A stretch of 64,000 nucleotides of DNA from Sanderia malayensis (GCA_013076295.1 RQOL01000718.1:4402001-4466000); one strand, 5' to 3'. Positions 1-10,335 are shown, counted from the first letter of the stretch. Translations and numbers: made by a program. The notes: generated by a model not told the origin, from the letters alone.

Positions 1-424
1 TATCTAGAAAGGATGAGACAACGCTATTAAAAACCGAGGCCATGAGATCTGGGTCACCATTAGTCGGATCAAGGGTATCGTTCCAGTCGATGGCTGACAA
101 CTCTTCTGGGAATAGCTGTTTATCATAGTTTCTAAGGTTGCGCGTTTCAACTAGTTTTGCTTGCTTATTCAAAAGTCGCTTCGCATTTAATTTCCTTATT
201 GCAAATTGAGATAGTGATCCACCATTCCTATCTTTAGCACGTCCGTTTTCAAGATGTTACTTGGCCGATTTGTGGCAAAGTGATCTATAAGAGAATTGGA
301 GGTATATGGAACACCATCTTTCTTTACTGTAGCTACTCTAGTATATTCATTTATTTGCTGCTCAAATTGGAACTCAGAATAAAGTGATTTTACGCTTTCA
401 CAGATTCGTAACTTTGTAGCCGAA
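1..424 (-). mobile_element. LINE (non-LTR retrotransposon) fragment, end of endonuclease domain and linker
   Basis: Read on the minus strand, this stretch encodes the C-terminal part of an AP-type endonuclease and the linker toward reverse transcriptase of a CR1/L2-like LINE. Visible pieces are INEYTRVATVKKDGVPYTS, then SLIDHFATNRPSNILKTDVL, then GMVDHYL, which fits the family pattern of target-site loop followed by a terminal (S)DH pair. After one frameshift near 200 the linker continues in another frame as AIRKLNAKRLLNKQ and later WNDTLDPTNGDPDLMASVF up to base 1. The upstream endonuclease is cut off at 424, where gypsy sequence of opposite orientation begins. It is a relic; the family assignment is recognition of typical motifs, not a search. 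Confidence 0.7.
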
Positions 425-425
425 T

Positions 426-1455
426 GTGAAACATAAAGTGCACGCACGCAATAAAGCCAACACAAACTCTGACCATGCACCACTACGATCGATTGACGTC
501 AGCGAACCCTTTGTCTTCTGGGCCATGGACTACATGGGGCCAATTAGTGAAACTACTCGCGGTAATAAACAATTATTAGTTGTTATGGACCATTTTACCA
601 AATGGTGCGAGGTTTTCCCTCACTTCCGACCAAAAAGCAACCACTGTCGCCAGCATCCTTGTGTCCAAATTGTTTAGTCGATTTGGTCCACCCGTCGTAT
701 TACACTCTGACCAAGGTCGAAATTTTGAATCAAACTTAATGCATCAAGTTTGCCTGTTGATGGGTATTCGGAAAACGCGCACCACTGCTTATCATCCGCA
801 GTGCGACGGACTTGTAGAGCGCCAAAATCGCACAATTCAGGACATGTTATCCGCTTTTGTCTCAAAATACCGTGATGACTGGGATTTATGGGTTGATCTG
901 GTTGTATACGCGTACAACACCAGCGTTCATTCAGCTACCGGCTTCAGCTCATACGAAATGGTTTTTGGTCGCGAAGCACGCACGCCACTTGACTCAGATT
1001 TAGGTGTACCCCTTAAGAACCCAGGTAGCCAACATGAGGTAGTTCGTTCCATCCGTAGTCGATTAAGTAGTATTAAGCAAGCAGCACAGACTAAATTAGA
1101 CCAAGGTAGACGTCGTCAGGAAAACAAAAACTCGTTTTCAAACCACTGGAGCCCATTTTCTGTTGGTCAGTCTGTGTGGTTAAGCCCGCCTAAGGCTTGG
1201 AAGTTTGGAACACGCTGGATTGGACCCTATAAGATGTGCCATGTGACAAAGGGGTCCCTTATTGCCCTGTTAAGGAAACGGGAGAAATTACCCTTGTAAG
1301 AGGTGATGGTGTTCCCAATGGAGAAGGCATGGGGAACCTAGCGGAAAATGGGGACCATCAGCACGTCGGTCGTCCAGCTTGGCTGCGGCAGCACATAAGT
1401 GTTCCTTTGAGGTTTGAGAATACGTCACTCACTAGAACATTCCTATATTATCAAA
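426..1455 (+). pseudogene. Ty3/gypsy integrase, frameshifted
   Basis: This is the integrase end of a Ty3/gypsy Pol polyprotein, which inserts retroelement cDNA into the genome. The first catalytic Asp is in FWAMDYMGP (about 528), the second in HSDQGRNFES (709-711) and the Glu in CDGLVERQNRT (817-819), giving DD35E spacing. The first Asp is in a different frame from the other two; the shift lies near 619 after KWCEVFP. The C-terminal domain (SVGQSVWLSPP, WIGPYKM) follows, and a second shift near 1240 leads into a frame ending at 1459. Protease, RT and RNase H are missing, so this is a 5'-truncated relic. It is followed by a polypurine tract, as expected at the 3' end of such elements. Confidence 0.85.
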
Positions 1456-1458
1456 ATT

Positions 1459-1500
1459 AGGAGGGGAGTGATGTTATGATTGTTATTATTATTGTATTAA
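1459..1500 (+). repeat. Polypurine tract and start of 3' LTR of the gypsy relic
   Basis: The purine run AGGAGGGGAGTGA at about 1459-1471 ends directly before TGTTATGATTG, the usual arrangement of PPT and the TG that opens a 3' LTR. No end of the LTR can be recognised before hAT-like coding starts near 1600, so it is probably truncated. Confidence 0.55.
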
Positions 1501-1599
1501 TTAATGTCTTGTTATAATTGTTTGATTGTTATTGTGTTTAATTTATGTCTAAGCTATCTGTCGTCAGACACAGTATGCTGTATGAAACTCAAGTCACTA

Positions 1600-1860
1600 T
1601 GTAATTCAATCAGATATCGTACTCGCAAGCTAGCAGAAGGTTGTACTTTCTCGTGTCGAACCCTGAATTACACTGAGGCTGTCACTATCGCAAAGGCAGT
1701 TGAAACTGTTCCTATGTTGCCAAGAATTGCCCGGCTACAAAAGCATAGATCAAACACTCCAGCTGATACCCCAAGTCAGTATTATTTACGCGTTGTGTCA
1801 ATACCCTTTCTTGATCATCTAAACTCCGAGCTTGAAGCAAGATTTCTGATACAAGCATGA
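1600..1860 (+). pseudogene. hAT-type transposase fragment
   Basis: An open stretch encodes NTPADTPSQYYLRVVSIPFL followed by DHLNSELEARF. The same segment occurs in the longer hAT relic in this window as NTPACSPSAYYRRTLSISFL (around 9637), so the two are related copies of the piece that precedes the C-terminal dimerisation domain. Nothing of the catalytic core or the dimerisation domain is recognisable here; the frame closes at 1860 and an AT-rich stretch follows. Confidence 0.6.
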
Positions 1861-2413
1861 AAGTGTTGAATGTCTTCTATGGTTTTCCTAATAATATATT
1901 CAATGATATATGGATTGAGAGTTTTTCTGTTTTCTTGTCCTTCCCGAGCCTCGTTTTTTGCCATTTTTTTTTTACTTTTACGAGGCTGAGTTTTCTCAAA
2001 GTTTCCTCAGATTTCTTCAAGTCACCGGAGATACCATAGCGCGCCCCTTTTGATGGATTTTCCGGAATTGAATTCGATAAGCTGACTGACGAGAGCGAAG
2101 AAGATAATTTTCTCACATGCAAATCACCAGATCCATTAGAACCATTGGAACCATCGATGCCAATGTCATTGTCTCAAAATTAGCAAGCCTAATTCACAAG
2201 TAAAGTCGAAGGAGTGAGCCAAATAACACTACTTTCTTATGTAGACCTTGTCCAGCTCATCACTGTTGTCCAGCCCATCACTGCAGATAAAGCAACGATA
2301 CTGCAATTAGCCAGCTAACAGATGCAATCTCTTCTTTGACTGTAAAAGTGGACAAGATAAGCAAACAACATTAGTCACTCATAGAATTTGCAATCGACGA
2401 CAGTGGATCAAAT
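1861..2413. other. No gene recognised
   Basis: Short open frames here have no recognisable domain. One local duplication is visible (CAGCTCATCACTG and CAGCCCATCACTG at about 2255 and 2271). Confidence 0.5.
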
Positions 2414-3960
2414 GAGTTGTTATTGCTTCAAAAGGCTACTAATATCAATGAGCTGGTTGACTTGACTAAAGTGGTGCAATGGTTTTATGACGAAGATAAG
2501 AAATGTGCAATTCTTCGTTGCCTCCCTTGTTTCAGGGTGCAGCAAGGAGCGAAACCAAATCTTGCAAATTTGTCTCCTTTCCTAGCCAACCAGTTGTTGC
2601 GGAAGTGAAGCAATGGAACTTTGGCAACTGGATTTTTCCTAAACGCAACGAAAACAAGGTCCATGATTATAGGACATAATCAGCTGTGGTATCGTCAGAA
2701 AACCCTGATTCTCGATCATCTCTGTTTGATAGGTGAAGGTTCCATAAACCATCAGACTGCAATGAAGCAGTACAGCAAGCATCTCAAGACAGAAGCACAG
2801 GCTAGTGCATTTTCGAAACACTTGCGAAAAGAGCTGAATATTGAAGAAGACAATGATTTAGCCTTGCATGTAACTTGGGACGCTGGTCATGTGCTGAATT
2901 TAGCTGTCACTGATGTAAGAGATGAAAAAACAAAAAGCGGCGATTTTTTCGTCTGTTTATTAAAAGGAGCAACATATTCAATCATATTCTTGTGCGTGGA
3001 AAAGGTTTTGCGTTCCTTGAAATGGTGGATTCAAGTGCAAGGAGGCCGGTATCAAATGCAACGCAAAGTTTTGCATGTTCTTCTCACGAACAATGTGTCA
3101 AAATAGAAAGCAGTTACGAGGCATATGTTAAGGCTTTCGACTTGTTGCATCCTAATAGAACACCACACGAAGAATGGCAGTACATGATTACTGGATCCGA
3201 TTATGTTGAAGACCTTCTTGGAATACCGGATATAATGGAGCCTGTTGTTCAACTGATGGAAAAATCGCAGTCACTGGACACACCTACTTGGAAATTAAAA
3301 CTGTGGTGGCCAGTTGTCAAAAGCTCGAAAAAGCTGCCAGAGGTGCTCCAGAGGCATATCCTAGACTGCAGAAGGCAAAACAAAATTTAAAGCCCAAGGG
3401 AATTATGAAAGACAAAGGAAAAGAAGCTGGCATTGATAGATATACCTGGCAAATGTGGGAAGATGCTAACATTAAAGCAGAGAGAGAAGAATTTGCTAAA
3501 CGTCTTTGTGAAGCACTACAAAGTCGGATTAATTTGGCTGTGAATAATGATGTTATTTCCACACTGCAAATATACTGACCAGAGTACCAAGATGGTCGAA
3601 TTTTTGGAAGAAAAATCAGATTCATTAGATTCAGTCTTTCAGATGACATTTGAAGATGGCAGTAGAAAGAAAGTTCGACTGCAGGAGCAAAGAAAGAAGA
3701 AAGCCTCCTTCTTGTGCACTTCTTGATGTTGCATTCGCACAGGGGGGTCCAGAAGCCATTGCTGAAAGCTTTTATAACTCAATGCGGAATCAGCAACAGT
3801 TTGGTGGTCAAAAAAATGACACATTAGCAAGACGGACCAAGGTAAACTGGTGTCTTACCTTCCCTGAAGAATTGTGACAGAATTATGCATGAGGGTGTTG
3901 AGCTGTATCTGACTGGTGACAATAACATGCCGTCTCATAGGAAGAACACTTTTTAATCCA
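2414..3960 (+). pseudogene. Relic of a KIAA1586/C17orf113-like (hAT-derived) protein
   Basis: Several overlapping plus-strand frames read as one broken protein. In order they give HVTWDAGHVLNLAVTDVRD (around 2866), VRGKGFAFLEMVDSSARRPV (around 2992), EEWQYMITGSDYVEDLLG and MEPVVQLM (around 3170-3260), TWKLKLWWPVVKS, RYTWQMWEDANIKAEREEFA (around 3440) and FAQGGPEAIAESFYNSMRNQ (around 3734). The frame changes near 2955 in a T run, near 3290, near 3590 and near 3860, and an in-frame stop lies near 2606. This order resembles the zinc-finger/hAT-like uncharacterised proteins common in cnidarians and vertebrates (KIAA1586, C17orf113). I recognise the family pattern but not a function; this copy cannot make a full protein. 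Confidence 0.5.
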
Positions 3961-4170
3961 GCCGAGCAGCCAGTACAATGTGTCCAAAGCATAGAGATAG
4001 GATATAAGATAATCTAGAGTGGGAACGAGGCTCACCCTCCAGATGCTATGAAACCACTGATCTAAAACAAAAGACTGGATCGAGTTTCTCATAGTGTTGT
4101 TGTGAAGCCAATGAAAGTCCTGGTAGCCATATTAGCTAGGTCCCAGAATTTTTCCGCGAAATTTGAAAAC

Positions 4171-4885
4171 ATGGGGAAAAAATATCGCGGAATTGCATGT
4201 TGTGCATTTGGTTGCAAAAAACGAAAAAAAAGAAAACAGAAGAAAACTTACGTAGTGATAGCGAAGGCAGTGAGGATGAAGAAACGCAACTGAAACGAAA
4301 CTATCCAAGAACCTTTCACGCGTAAGTTTACTTCAAAGTCGCAATTATGCGAGCTTGGCCTAGGCAGGGAGCTGGCTTTCTGCTTGGACTGAGCTTGTCT
4401 GCTTTAAGTGTTTCTTTTAAATTTATAGCAATTTCCTTGAAAATTATAATTATAAAGCACAAAAATGATGTTTATCTTAGATTTCCAAGAGACCCAGAGA
4501 GGAGGAAAAGGTGGAAAATTCAAGTTCGACGGGATGACTGGAGTCCATCTCCTCACTCGTTGCTATGCTCCGACCATTTTTTCGAAAAAGACATCGACAG
4601 GTCCGGAAATCTTATCAAAATAAAAAAAGATGCAGAGCCACGCAGACTTAAACAATTTGCTGATTATTTAAAAACTGTAAGCACTTGAAAAGTTAACTTC
4701 ATACCGCATACCGCATACTTTCTATATGTTTATATCAATTCATACAACATTTTATTACTTTATTCATGAAATATTTTTCATATTCATGGTAGGTATCAAT
4801 CGCACGTCGTGAACTGAAACGCAATTCTTGTGACAAGGAAAATGTTGAAGTTCCTGAGGCAAAGAAATTAAAACCAGATGCTGGC
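4171..4885 (+). pseudogene. THAP-domain gene, three exons, damaged
   Basis: The ATG at 4171 opens MGKKYRGIACCAFGC, the N-terminal Cys pair of a THAP zinc finger (C2CH DNA-binding domain). Exon 2 (about 4429-4676) gives VYLRFPRDPERRKRWKIQVR and LLCSDHFFEKDI, the conserved RFP, Trp and C-x2-H part. The usual AVPTIF end is replaced by DAEPRRL. Donors GTAAG at 4322 and GTAAGC at 4677 and an acceptor before 4793 support three exons. In exon 1 the acidic tail (DSEGSEDEETQLKR) lies in a different frame from the Cys pair, and an A-rich run between them probably holds an indel. Immediately downstream a tyrosine-recombinase retroelement begins at 4891, so the 3' end was probably lost to that insertion. 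Either a host gene or a transposon-derived one. Confidence 0.6.
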
Positions 4886-4890
4886 CAGAT

Positions 4891-5070
4891 TGCTATTCTC
4901 ACCGGATGAACCTCTATGAACTTATAATAAGGCTAAGAATGCGCCCCTAAGGACCTTTTGGGAGCTCGGGGAGTTGCTTCCATAACCCTCAGGGGAATTT
5001 GGCAATATATAACAAGACACGCGCCAAATAACAGCCCTTCTTCAGCAACTAGCAACAGTGCGTTGAGAAC
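4891..5070 (+). repeat. A1 direct repeat (left end of YR element)
   Basis: From TGCTATTCTCACCGGATGAA to AACAGTGCGTTGAGAAC this matches 7901-8080 base for base except for scattered substitutions and an indel or two. A TATATAA box (about 5005) is conserved in both copies and could be the promoter of the element. Confidence 0.88.
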
Positions 5071-5134
5071 TCCAGATAAAGAGAATTTTAAACTGTCACT
5101 GCCGAGCTTTTGACGTAACATTTGAACGAAGAAA

Positions 5135-5310
5135 ATGTCTGCAAACCATCAAGTTCCAGCTTCCGTGTGTGAAAATGCCCTCCAGGCCGCGTTGGAAAAT
5201 GCAGCACCTGTAGCCGCAGCTGAACCTGCCCCCGCTGTTTCAGCAGCTCCAATCGACCAACCGCCACGTGGCGCTCCTCGCCCCAAAAATCCTGTTGAGC
5301 AGCCGGTGAG
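5135..5310 (+). CDS. Gag-like N-terminal exon of the YR element
   Basis: The ATG at 5135 lies 65 bases after A1 and opens MSANHQVPASVCENALQAAL followed by an Ala/Pro-rich segment (about residues 25-55). A good donor, CCG|GTGAGT, occurs near 5306, and coding resumes near 6393, which suggests an intron. The open frame runs past the donor into a hydrophobic tail that looks like intron read-through. Low-complexity Ala/Pro starts are usual for Gag of such elements; no zinc knuckle is visible. Confidence 0.5.
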
Positions 5311-5869
5311 TAACATTGGATACGTGGTTTCGGTTATACCCATTTTCGTATTTCTTGTGTTTCTCCTCTATGTTCCTACGGGCTGCATGTTTTTTCCCTT
5401 CTGAGATAATTTTATCGCATTAGGTCTATTCAGGCAAGTCTTCCTGTTTTCAATAGAAAATCTTCCTGTTTTCAAGAGAACGTCTTCCTGTTTGCCATAT
5501 TAGCTCATCACATTCCCACGCCTATGTTTTTAATTGTCCCCTTAGGTCAGGTTTTGTATTCTCAATTCGGGAACTCTAGGCTAGGTTATAGTATTTTTAA
5601 CTTGCGTTGATTGCCCCTTTTTTAATCCTGCTTGTTACAATCACTTCTACTATCCCACCGTGCACACTTTACATTTTAAGATAGGATAGGACAGTCTACG
5701 CCTTTTTTCGTAAAAAGGCCTCTTCTGTTTCTGTCTAATAATCCCCAATTTCTTAGCACAGCAAAAAAGGCTAGGTAATTTATTGTGGGTCTATAATATT
5801 TCATTTGCGAGTTTTGCTATACTCCTCCGTCCTACTGTTATCTTGACCCGATTTTAACCTGTAACCTTA

Positions 5870-6260
5870 ACAATTGCGGCTTGCAGCTGCCCTGTCATTG
5901 TTTTATAATCTGTTGCCGGCACGGCATTGCTCTATAACTTAAAAATTTGTGGCTTGCAGATGACCTATAATAATTTATGAATTTGTTGGTATGTGGCACT
6001 GCATTGACCTGTAACTTTAACCATTGTGGCTTGCAGATGACCTATAATAATTTATGAATTTGTTGATATGTGGCACTGCATTGACCTGTAACTTTAACCT
6101 CGTGGTTTGCAGACGCCCTATAATAATGTTATGAATTTATTGTTATCCTACACTACATTGTCCTCATGGACTGCAGGTGACCTATTGGCATTCATGGATT
6201 TTTGATATATTACACGGTAGTGACCTGTAACCTTACCGATCGTGGGTTGCACTTGACGGA
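5870..6260. repeat. Tandem repeat of about 75 bases, six degenerate copies
   Basis: The unit contains GTGGCTTGCAGATGACC, then TATAATAATTTATGAATTTG, then GCATTGACCTGTAAC. Its TGG anchor recurs at about 5876, 5950, 6027, 6103, 6167 and 6243, spacings of 74, 77, 76, 64 and 76. The two central copies are almost identical and the outer ones decayed. The array lies in the presumed intron of the YR element, and most copies carry TTGCAG or CTGCAG, which resembles a 3' splice site. Confidence 0.85.
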
Positions 6261-6392
6261 TGATACTAAATGACCTTGTGCGTTTTCACTTACTAGAGCT
6301 ATTGTGTTTTGTGACATGGGCATAACCAGCACCTTATCTCAGTTATTTTCCGTTCTTAGCCTCAAAACAATGTTGATGGCCTGTTAAAGGGC

Positions 6393-6686
6393 TTGGAAGC
6401 ACTCGAGAGTTTGCGTCAGCCATCGGTGGAAAATATCACTAAAGAAATTGTGCAATATGCCCTACGACATTCACCAGATTTTGACAAATACCTGGCCCTG
6501 GAAAAAGCTGAACATCTAAAAATCGTAGCCAGGGAACGTCAGCACCAGAAGGCAGACTATTTCACCGCCGTCCACGCTAAACTTTCGGGAAAGATTAGCC
6601 ACCCGGTTGAACAGTTCCGGAATTATGTTCTCGCCCTCTTTGGTGATAAAGACTATGAGAAAGTGTTGCGGGTATTTTATTGGAAT
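6393..6686 (+). pseudogene. YR element Gag/Pol segment
   Basis: About 98 codons without a stop: LEALESLRQPSVENITKEIV, LRHSPDFDKYLALEKAEHLK and so on, rich in charged helices and ending VLRVFYWN before a stop. No named domain is recognised. Its place between the Gag-like exon and the RNase H-like stretch and its orientation make it part of the element. The reverse transcriptase that should follow is missing. Confidence 0.5.
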
Positions 6687-6737
6687 TAAAAAATCTGTCT
6701 TCATGCCTACACAACAAATCTTGTTCCTGGGATTTAT

Positions 6738-7060
6738 CTAGGACTCCACATCACAATGTTTCTCGCTCCCCCAAGACAAGGTCCAAAAGTTTGCCACCTT
6801 AAGAGAGTCTATTTTGGATTCAAAAAAGGTTTCCGTAAAGACATTGCAACGGTTTGCTGGAAAAGCCATTTCTTTTGCCTTGGCGGTTCCTGTCGCGCGG
6901 TTATACATCCGGGAAGTGAATGCTGCTATAAGCCAAGAGATCAAATCATCTAAACCAGTTTCGGTGGCAGCAAATCTCAGGAAAGAACTTCAATGCTGGC
7001 GGTTCCTCGACACGTGGAAGGGTTCGCTTTCCTGGAAGCGAGCATTATGGAGTTAATGGA
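6738..7060 (+). pseudogene. DIRS-type RNase H region
   Basis: The frame with LRESILDSKKVSVKTLQRFA, GKAISFALAVPVARLYIREV and NLRKELQCWRFLDTW resembles the RT/RNase H connection of DIRS-like elements, where phrases of the type LQRFAGK and ARLY.REVN are typical. The YxDD region is not present upstream. It leads in a different frame into the recombinase. Confidence 0.65.
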
Positions 7061-7735
7061 CCAAAACCCTTCTACGCTTTATCTGTTGTGTCGGGACTTA
7101 GCTTTCTTTTGCGTCGATTTCTTCTCTGGCAACCGGGCATCGGACCTGGGGAGAACAAAGGCTTTGGATTTCCTTGTCGCTGAGGATGGCAATTGCTACG
7201 TATTTAATCAAGTATTCGGGAAGACACTCAGGGGCAACCACAGCAACGTGTTCACGACGTGTGCCGGCATGCTCAGCTTGTCCGGTCTCTAATTTCAAAC
7301 TGTACCTTTCCCTCGCCTTGGCCATGTCCATCGACCTGTGTGCTGGCTTCTTATTCTGGACCACTGTAGCCAAGGCCGTATTACAACAGATGCTTCCACC
7401 GGATCAGCTGTCGCAAATCGATTGAAGGCGAAACGGTGCATAGTTTTCGTAGTGGCTGCTCGGTTACTATGGCCTTGCTCGGTGTTGCATTGTCCGGTAT
7501 CACACGTCATGTGGGTTGGAAGAACACCGATATGGCGCTTTATTATACTCAGTGTGATAAAGTCTTGTCTGTCCCTGCTCCTAACCCCGCAGAAGAGACT
7601 ACTCGTTCAAGTGCTTCCTCAACCTTGTCACAACTTGGCCAGAACTTTAATTTAAGAAATCCTTTAGAAGGGTTTTCCCCAATTTTTGTTAGCTTTTTGG
7701 CCCAGGGGTTTTTAACTATTTTCCGCCCTTTCTAA
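6993..7735 (+). pseudogene. Tyrosine recombinase of the YR element, frameshifted
   Basis: The integrating enzyme of the element. Box I Arg lies in FFSGNRASDLGRTKALDF (Arg at 7134-7136). Box II is HSFRSG (His 7439-7441, Arg 7448-7450), followed by TRHVGWKNTDMALYYTQ with His at 7508-7510 and the presumed nucleophile Tyr at 7541-7546. All catalytic residues are still present, but in three frames (7056-7292, 7174-7425, 7436-7735), so no enzyme is made. The stretch LCAGFLFWTT and the second box match the layout of DIRS/PAT recombinases. Confidence 0.85.
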
Positions 7736-7840
7736 TTGAGTTATGGATATATATATACACATTCAACTAATATCATAGAGTTGTTGCATTGTGTCACTCC
7801 TCTTACAGGTTTCTGCGAATTTCATATTGCTGCCTCCGAA

Positions 7841-7901
7841 GCACTCTCCATATCTTAGCCAAATTGAAAGGAAGAGAGAGACATTCGGTGGGGATAGATT
7901 A
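7841..7901 (+). repeat. B1 direct repeat of YR element
   Basis: GCACTCTCCATATCTTAGCC through GGTGGGGATAGATTA is repeated almost unchanged at 8148-8208. B1 touches A2 directly, as in split-direct-repeat elements. Confidence 0.88.
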
Positions 7902-8080
7902 CTATTCTCGCCGGATGAATTTCTATGAACTTATAATAAGGCTAAGATATGCGCCCCTGAGGACCTTTAGGGAGCTTGGGGAGTTGCTTCCATAACCCTC
8001 ATGGGAGTTTGGCAGTATATAATGATACCCGCGCCGAATAACAGCCCTTCTTCAGCAACTAGCAACAGTGCGTTGAGAAC
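7901..8080 (+). repeat. A2 direct repeat of YR element
   Basis: Second copy of A1 (4891-5070), ending in the same AACAGTGCGTTGAGAAC and keeping the TATATAA box. Confidence 0.88.
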
Positions 8081-8147
8081 GGCCCTCTTCTCCTCCCGAA
8101 GCGACGGTAATATCTCTCTCTACCTTTCAAACTGCGAAGCCTCCTTC

Positions 8148-8208
8148 GCACTCTCCATATCTTAGCCAAATTGAAAGGAAGAGAGAGACATTCGGTGGGG
8201 ATAGATTA
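8148..8208 (+). repeat. B2 direct repeat, right end of YR element
   Basis: Second copy of B1, separated from A2 by a CT-rich 67-base spacer. The element ends at about 8208, after GATAGATTAC. Confidence 0.85.
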
Positions 8209-8299
8209 CAATGTTGTGTGCAATTTGGGGCTGATTTATTATAGTGGATTCTTTTCATTAATTGATATTCAGTTTTCCTTTCATTTCTGAATTTGTTTG

Positions 8300-8593
8300 T
8301 TGTTTTTGGTATCTTCATCAGCTTGGAATTTTCTTTGCACTCATGTAACTTTGTGTGACGACTTCACAACAGCTGTATTCTTCTTATCTGTGTGCTATGA
8401 CCGAGATGAATCAGTATTTGTAATTCTCCATGCTCAATGTTTTTATGCTGAAACCACACCTGTCTTTCTTCTTCTTAGAACTACTGGAAATGGGAATGGT
8501 CTCTATAATGCTTGTTTCATTGCCTTGGTTGGCAATGAGACATTGGCCAGTTGCTTGAGACGTCTCACTGGTATTGAGCTAGTCGAATGTTGA
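8300..8593 (+). pseudogene. OTU-like protease scrap
   Basis: The segment LRTTGNGNGLYNACFIALVG followed by NETLASCLRRLTGIELVE resembles the start of OTU-type cysteine proteases found in many invertebrate mobile genes, where the pattern is DGNCLYNA..ALVG.E......LR..TA.EL. Here the catalytic Cys position is Gly (GNGLYNA), so even if expressed it would lack activity. The rest of the domain is absent. It lies between the YR element and the hAT relic. Confidence 0.45.
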
Positions 8594-8629
8594 TTTTTAT
8601 TCTTTTCATCTTCTTGAAGAACAACATGC

Positions 8630-10186
8630 CAAGGAAGCTTTTCAGACTACAAACTATTTTCAGACTATTTGTGGCAATTCGATAAGAGAAGCATTGACTG
8701 GTCAGATTAAAGATGCACGGTTCTTCTCTGTATAGCATTGGCTGACGAAGCTGCTGATATCAGCAATATTGAGCAGATGGCGATTGTTGTCCGCTTTGTT
8801 GATGAAGAGTCTTTTATTCGTGAACAGTTTCTTGGTTTTGTGCCTTACGACAAGGGTCTTTCAAGAGAAGCTATTTCTGAAACAATTTTGAAGGCTATCG
8901 CAGAATTTGGTTTAGATATTCAGTTTTGCCTTGGGCAAGGCTATGACGGGGCCAGCAATATGTATGGCAAATGTTCTGGTGCCGCTGTTCGCATTCAGAA
9001 TTTTATCCCAAGGCCATATACGTCCACTGTGGCTTACACATTCTAAACCTCTGTGTTGCAGCTGCATGCTCTCTTCCAGTTGTCCGAAATACGATGCAAC
9101 ATGTCCGTGTTGTTTCGGAATTTTTTAACGTCCACTCTAAACGATTCGCAGCTTTACAACAAAAGTGGTTGCACTGAAGCCAGCTAGCACTCGTGATAGG
9201 TTGAATAATGTTTGCAGAACAAGATGGGTGGCATGTATAGATGGGCTGGAACTGTTTGTTAAGTTGTTTCATCCAGTCATATCTGCGTTGAGTCCATAAA
9301 AGACAATGACGATGGAACATGGAATGCTTCCTCAATACACGATGTATGTGCCTATTACCACGCGACAATATCGTTCGAATTCATTCTTTTATTGATTGTG
9401 GTCTCACGCTGCTTAGAGGTTACTCTTCCTCTTACAAGGCAGTTACAAGCTCCAGAAATGGACACAATTCTCTGCAAAGAAAAGGTTACATTTCTTTTTG
9501 CCACGCTAAAGCAGTTGCGAGATAACATTGATGGGAAGCATGCAGTATGGTTTGAAGAAGCTGTTCAGCTTGCATCTGAGGTAGGGACTATCCCTAAAAA
9601 GGCAAGGACTGCTTCAAATCAGACAATACGGAATAATACTCCAGCTTGTTCACCATCAGCGTATTATCGTCGCACACTGTCTATTTCCTTCCTTGACCAT
9701 TTGATTGCGGAGATGTCAAACCGGTTTTCTGAAAAGAACATGACTATGTTTGATGCTTTTCATGCACTTCCATCTAATGTTGTTTGCGAACATGAATGGA
9801 AAGCCAAGTTTCGGAAATACCTTGCCCTTTATGAGGATGATTTGCCAGAGCCACGCTTCTTAGAAACACAAATAGAGATGTGGGAGAAAACGTGGAAACA
9901 ATATGATGACACACCTCCATCAACTTTGAAAACTTTCTTTTCAGTCATTGATCGGCTGACGTTTCCTAACATATTTGTTGCATTTCAAATTCTTGCTACT
10001 CTTCCCGTAACGTCCTGTTCATGCGAGAGATCAGTATCGGTTCTGCGTAGGTTGAAAACCTTTCTTCGAAGCACAATGTCAGAGGATAGGTTAAATGATC
10101 CGACACTTCTTCATGTGCATCAAGATATTCCTCTTTACAGCGAAAGAATAATAGATATTTTGCATGCTTGCATCGTGGAAGGATGA
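8630..10186 (+). pseudogene. hAT-family transposase (DUF4371-like), frameshifted
   Basis: Cut-and-paste DNA transposase. ALADEAADISNIEQMAIVVR (around 8738) carries the first catalytic Asp and LGQGYDGASNMYG (around 8930-8960) the second. LNNVCRTRWVACIDGLELF follows at about 9205. The frame 9392-10186 contains the insertion region and the C-terminal dimerisation domain: LATLPVTSCSCERSVSVLRR has the catalytic Glu, followed by LKTFLRSTMSEDRL. At least three frame changes (near 9043, 9176 and 9380) break it. The 264-codon C-terminal part is the best preserved piece. No terminal inverted repeats were found. Confidence 0.85.
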
Positions 10187-10189
10187 AAC

Positions 10190-10335
10190 TTGTTGACATT
10201 TTAAATCATTAATATTAATGTTTTAAACATACTAATTTAGCATACTAATTTAGCAACATACTAATTTATTATTAATATATGCTAATATATACTAATTAAT
10301 ATACTAAAGTAATATACCAATATTATTATTGAGAA
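10190..10335. repeat. AT-rich degenerate repeat (CATACTAATTTAG)
   Basis: CATACTAATTTAG and variants recur at least four times, then decay into TA-rich sequence. It directly follows the hAT coding region and may be its 3' untranslated part. Confidence 0.6.

Larger units (their letters stand above)
4891..8208 (+). mobile_element. Tyrosine-recombinase retrotransposon (DIRS order, split direct repeats), internally deleted
   Basis: The element has the A1-ORFs-B1A2B2 layout of PAT/Ngaro-type retroelements: A1 at 4891-5070, B1 at 7841-7901, A2 at 7901-8080 and B2 at 8148-8208. Between them lie a gag-like start, an RNase H-like stretch and a tyrosine recombinase. Such elements integrate circular cDNA with a tyrosine recombinase instead of a DDE integrase and leave no target duplication; none is seen. 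The reverse transcriptase core is absent between about 6686 and 6740, and the recombinase is spread over three frames, so the copy is dead. It lies directly behind the THAP gene. Confidence 0.85.

Noticed and set aside
5135..5404. 89-codon frame as a membrane protein (hydrophobic C-terminus)
   Set aside because: The hydrophobic part lies behind a good donor site GTGAGT and is more likely intron read-through.
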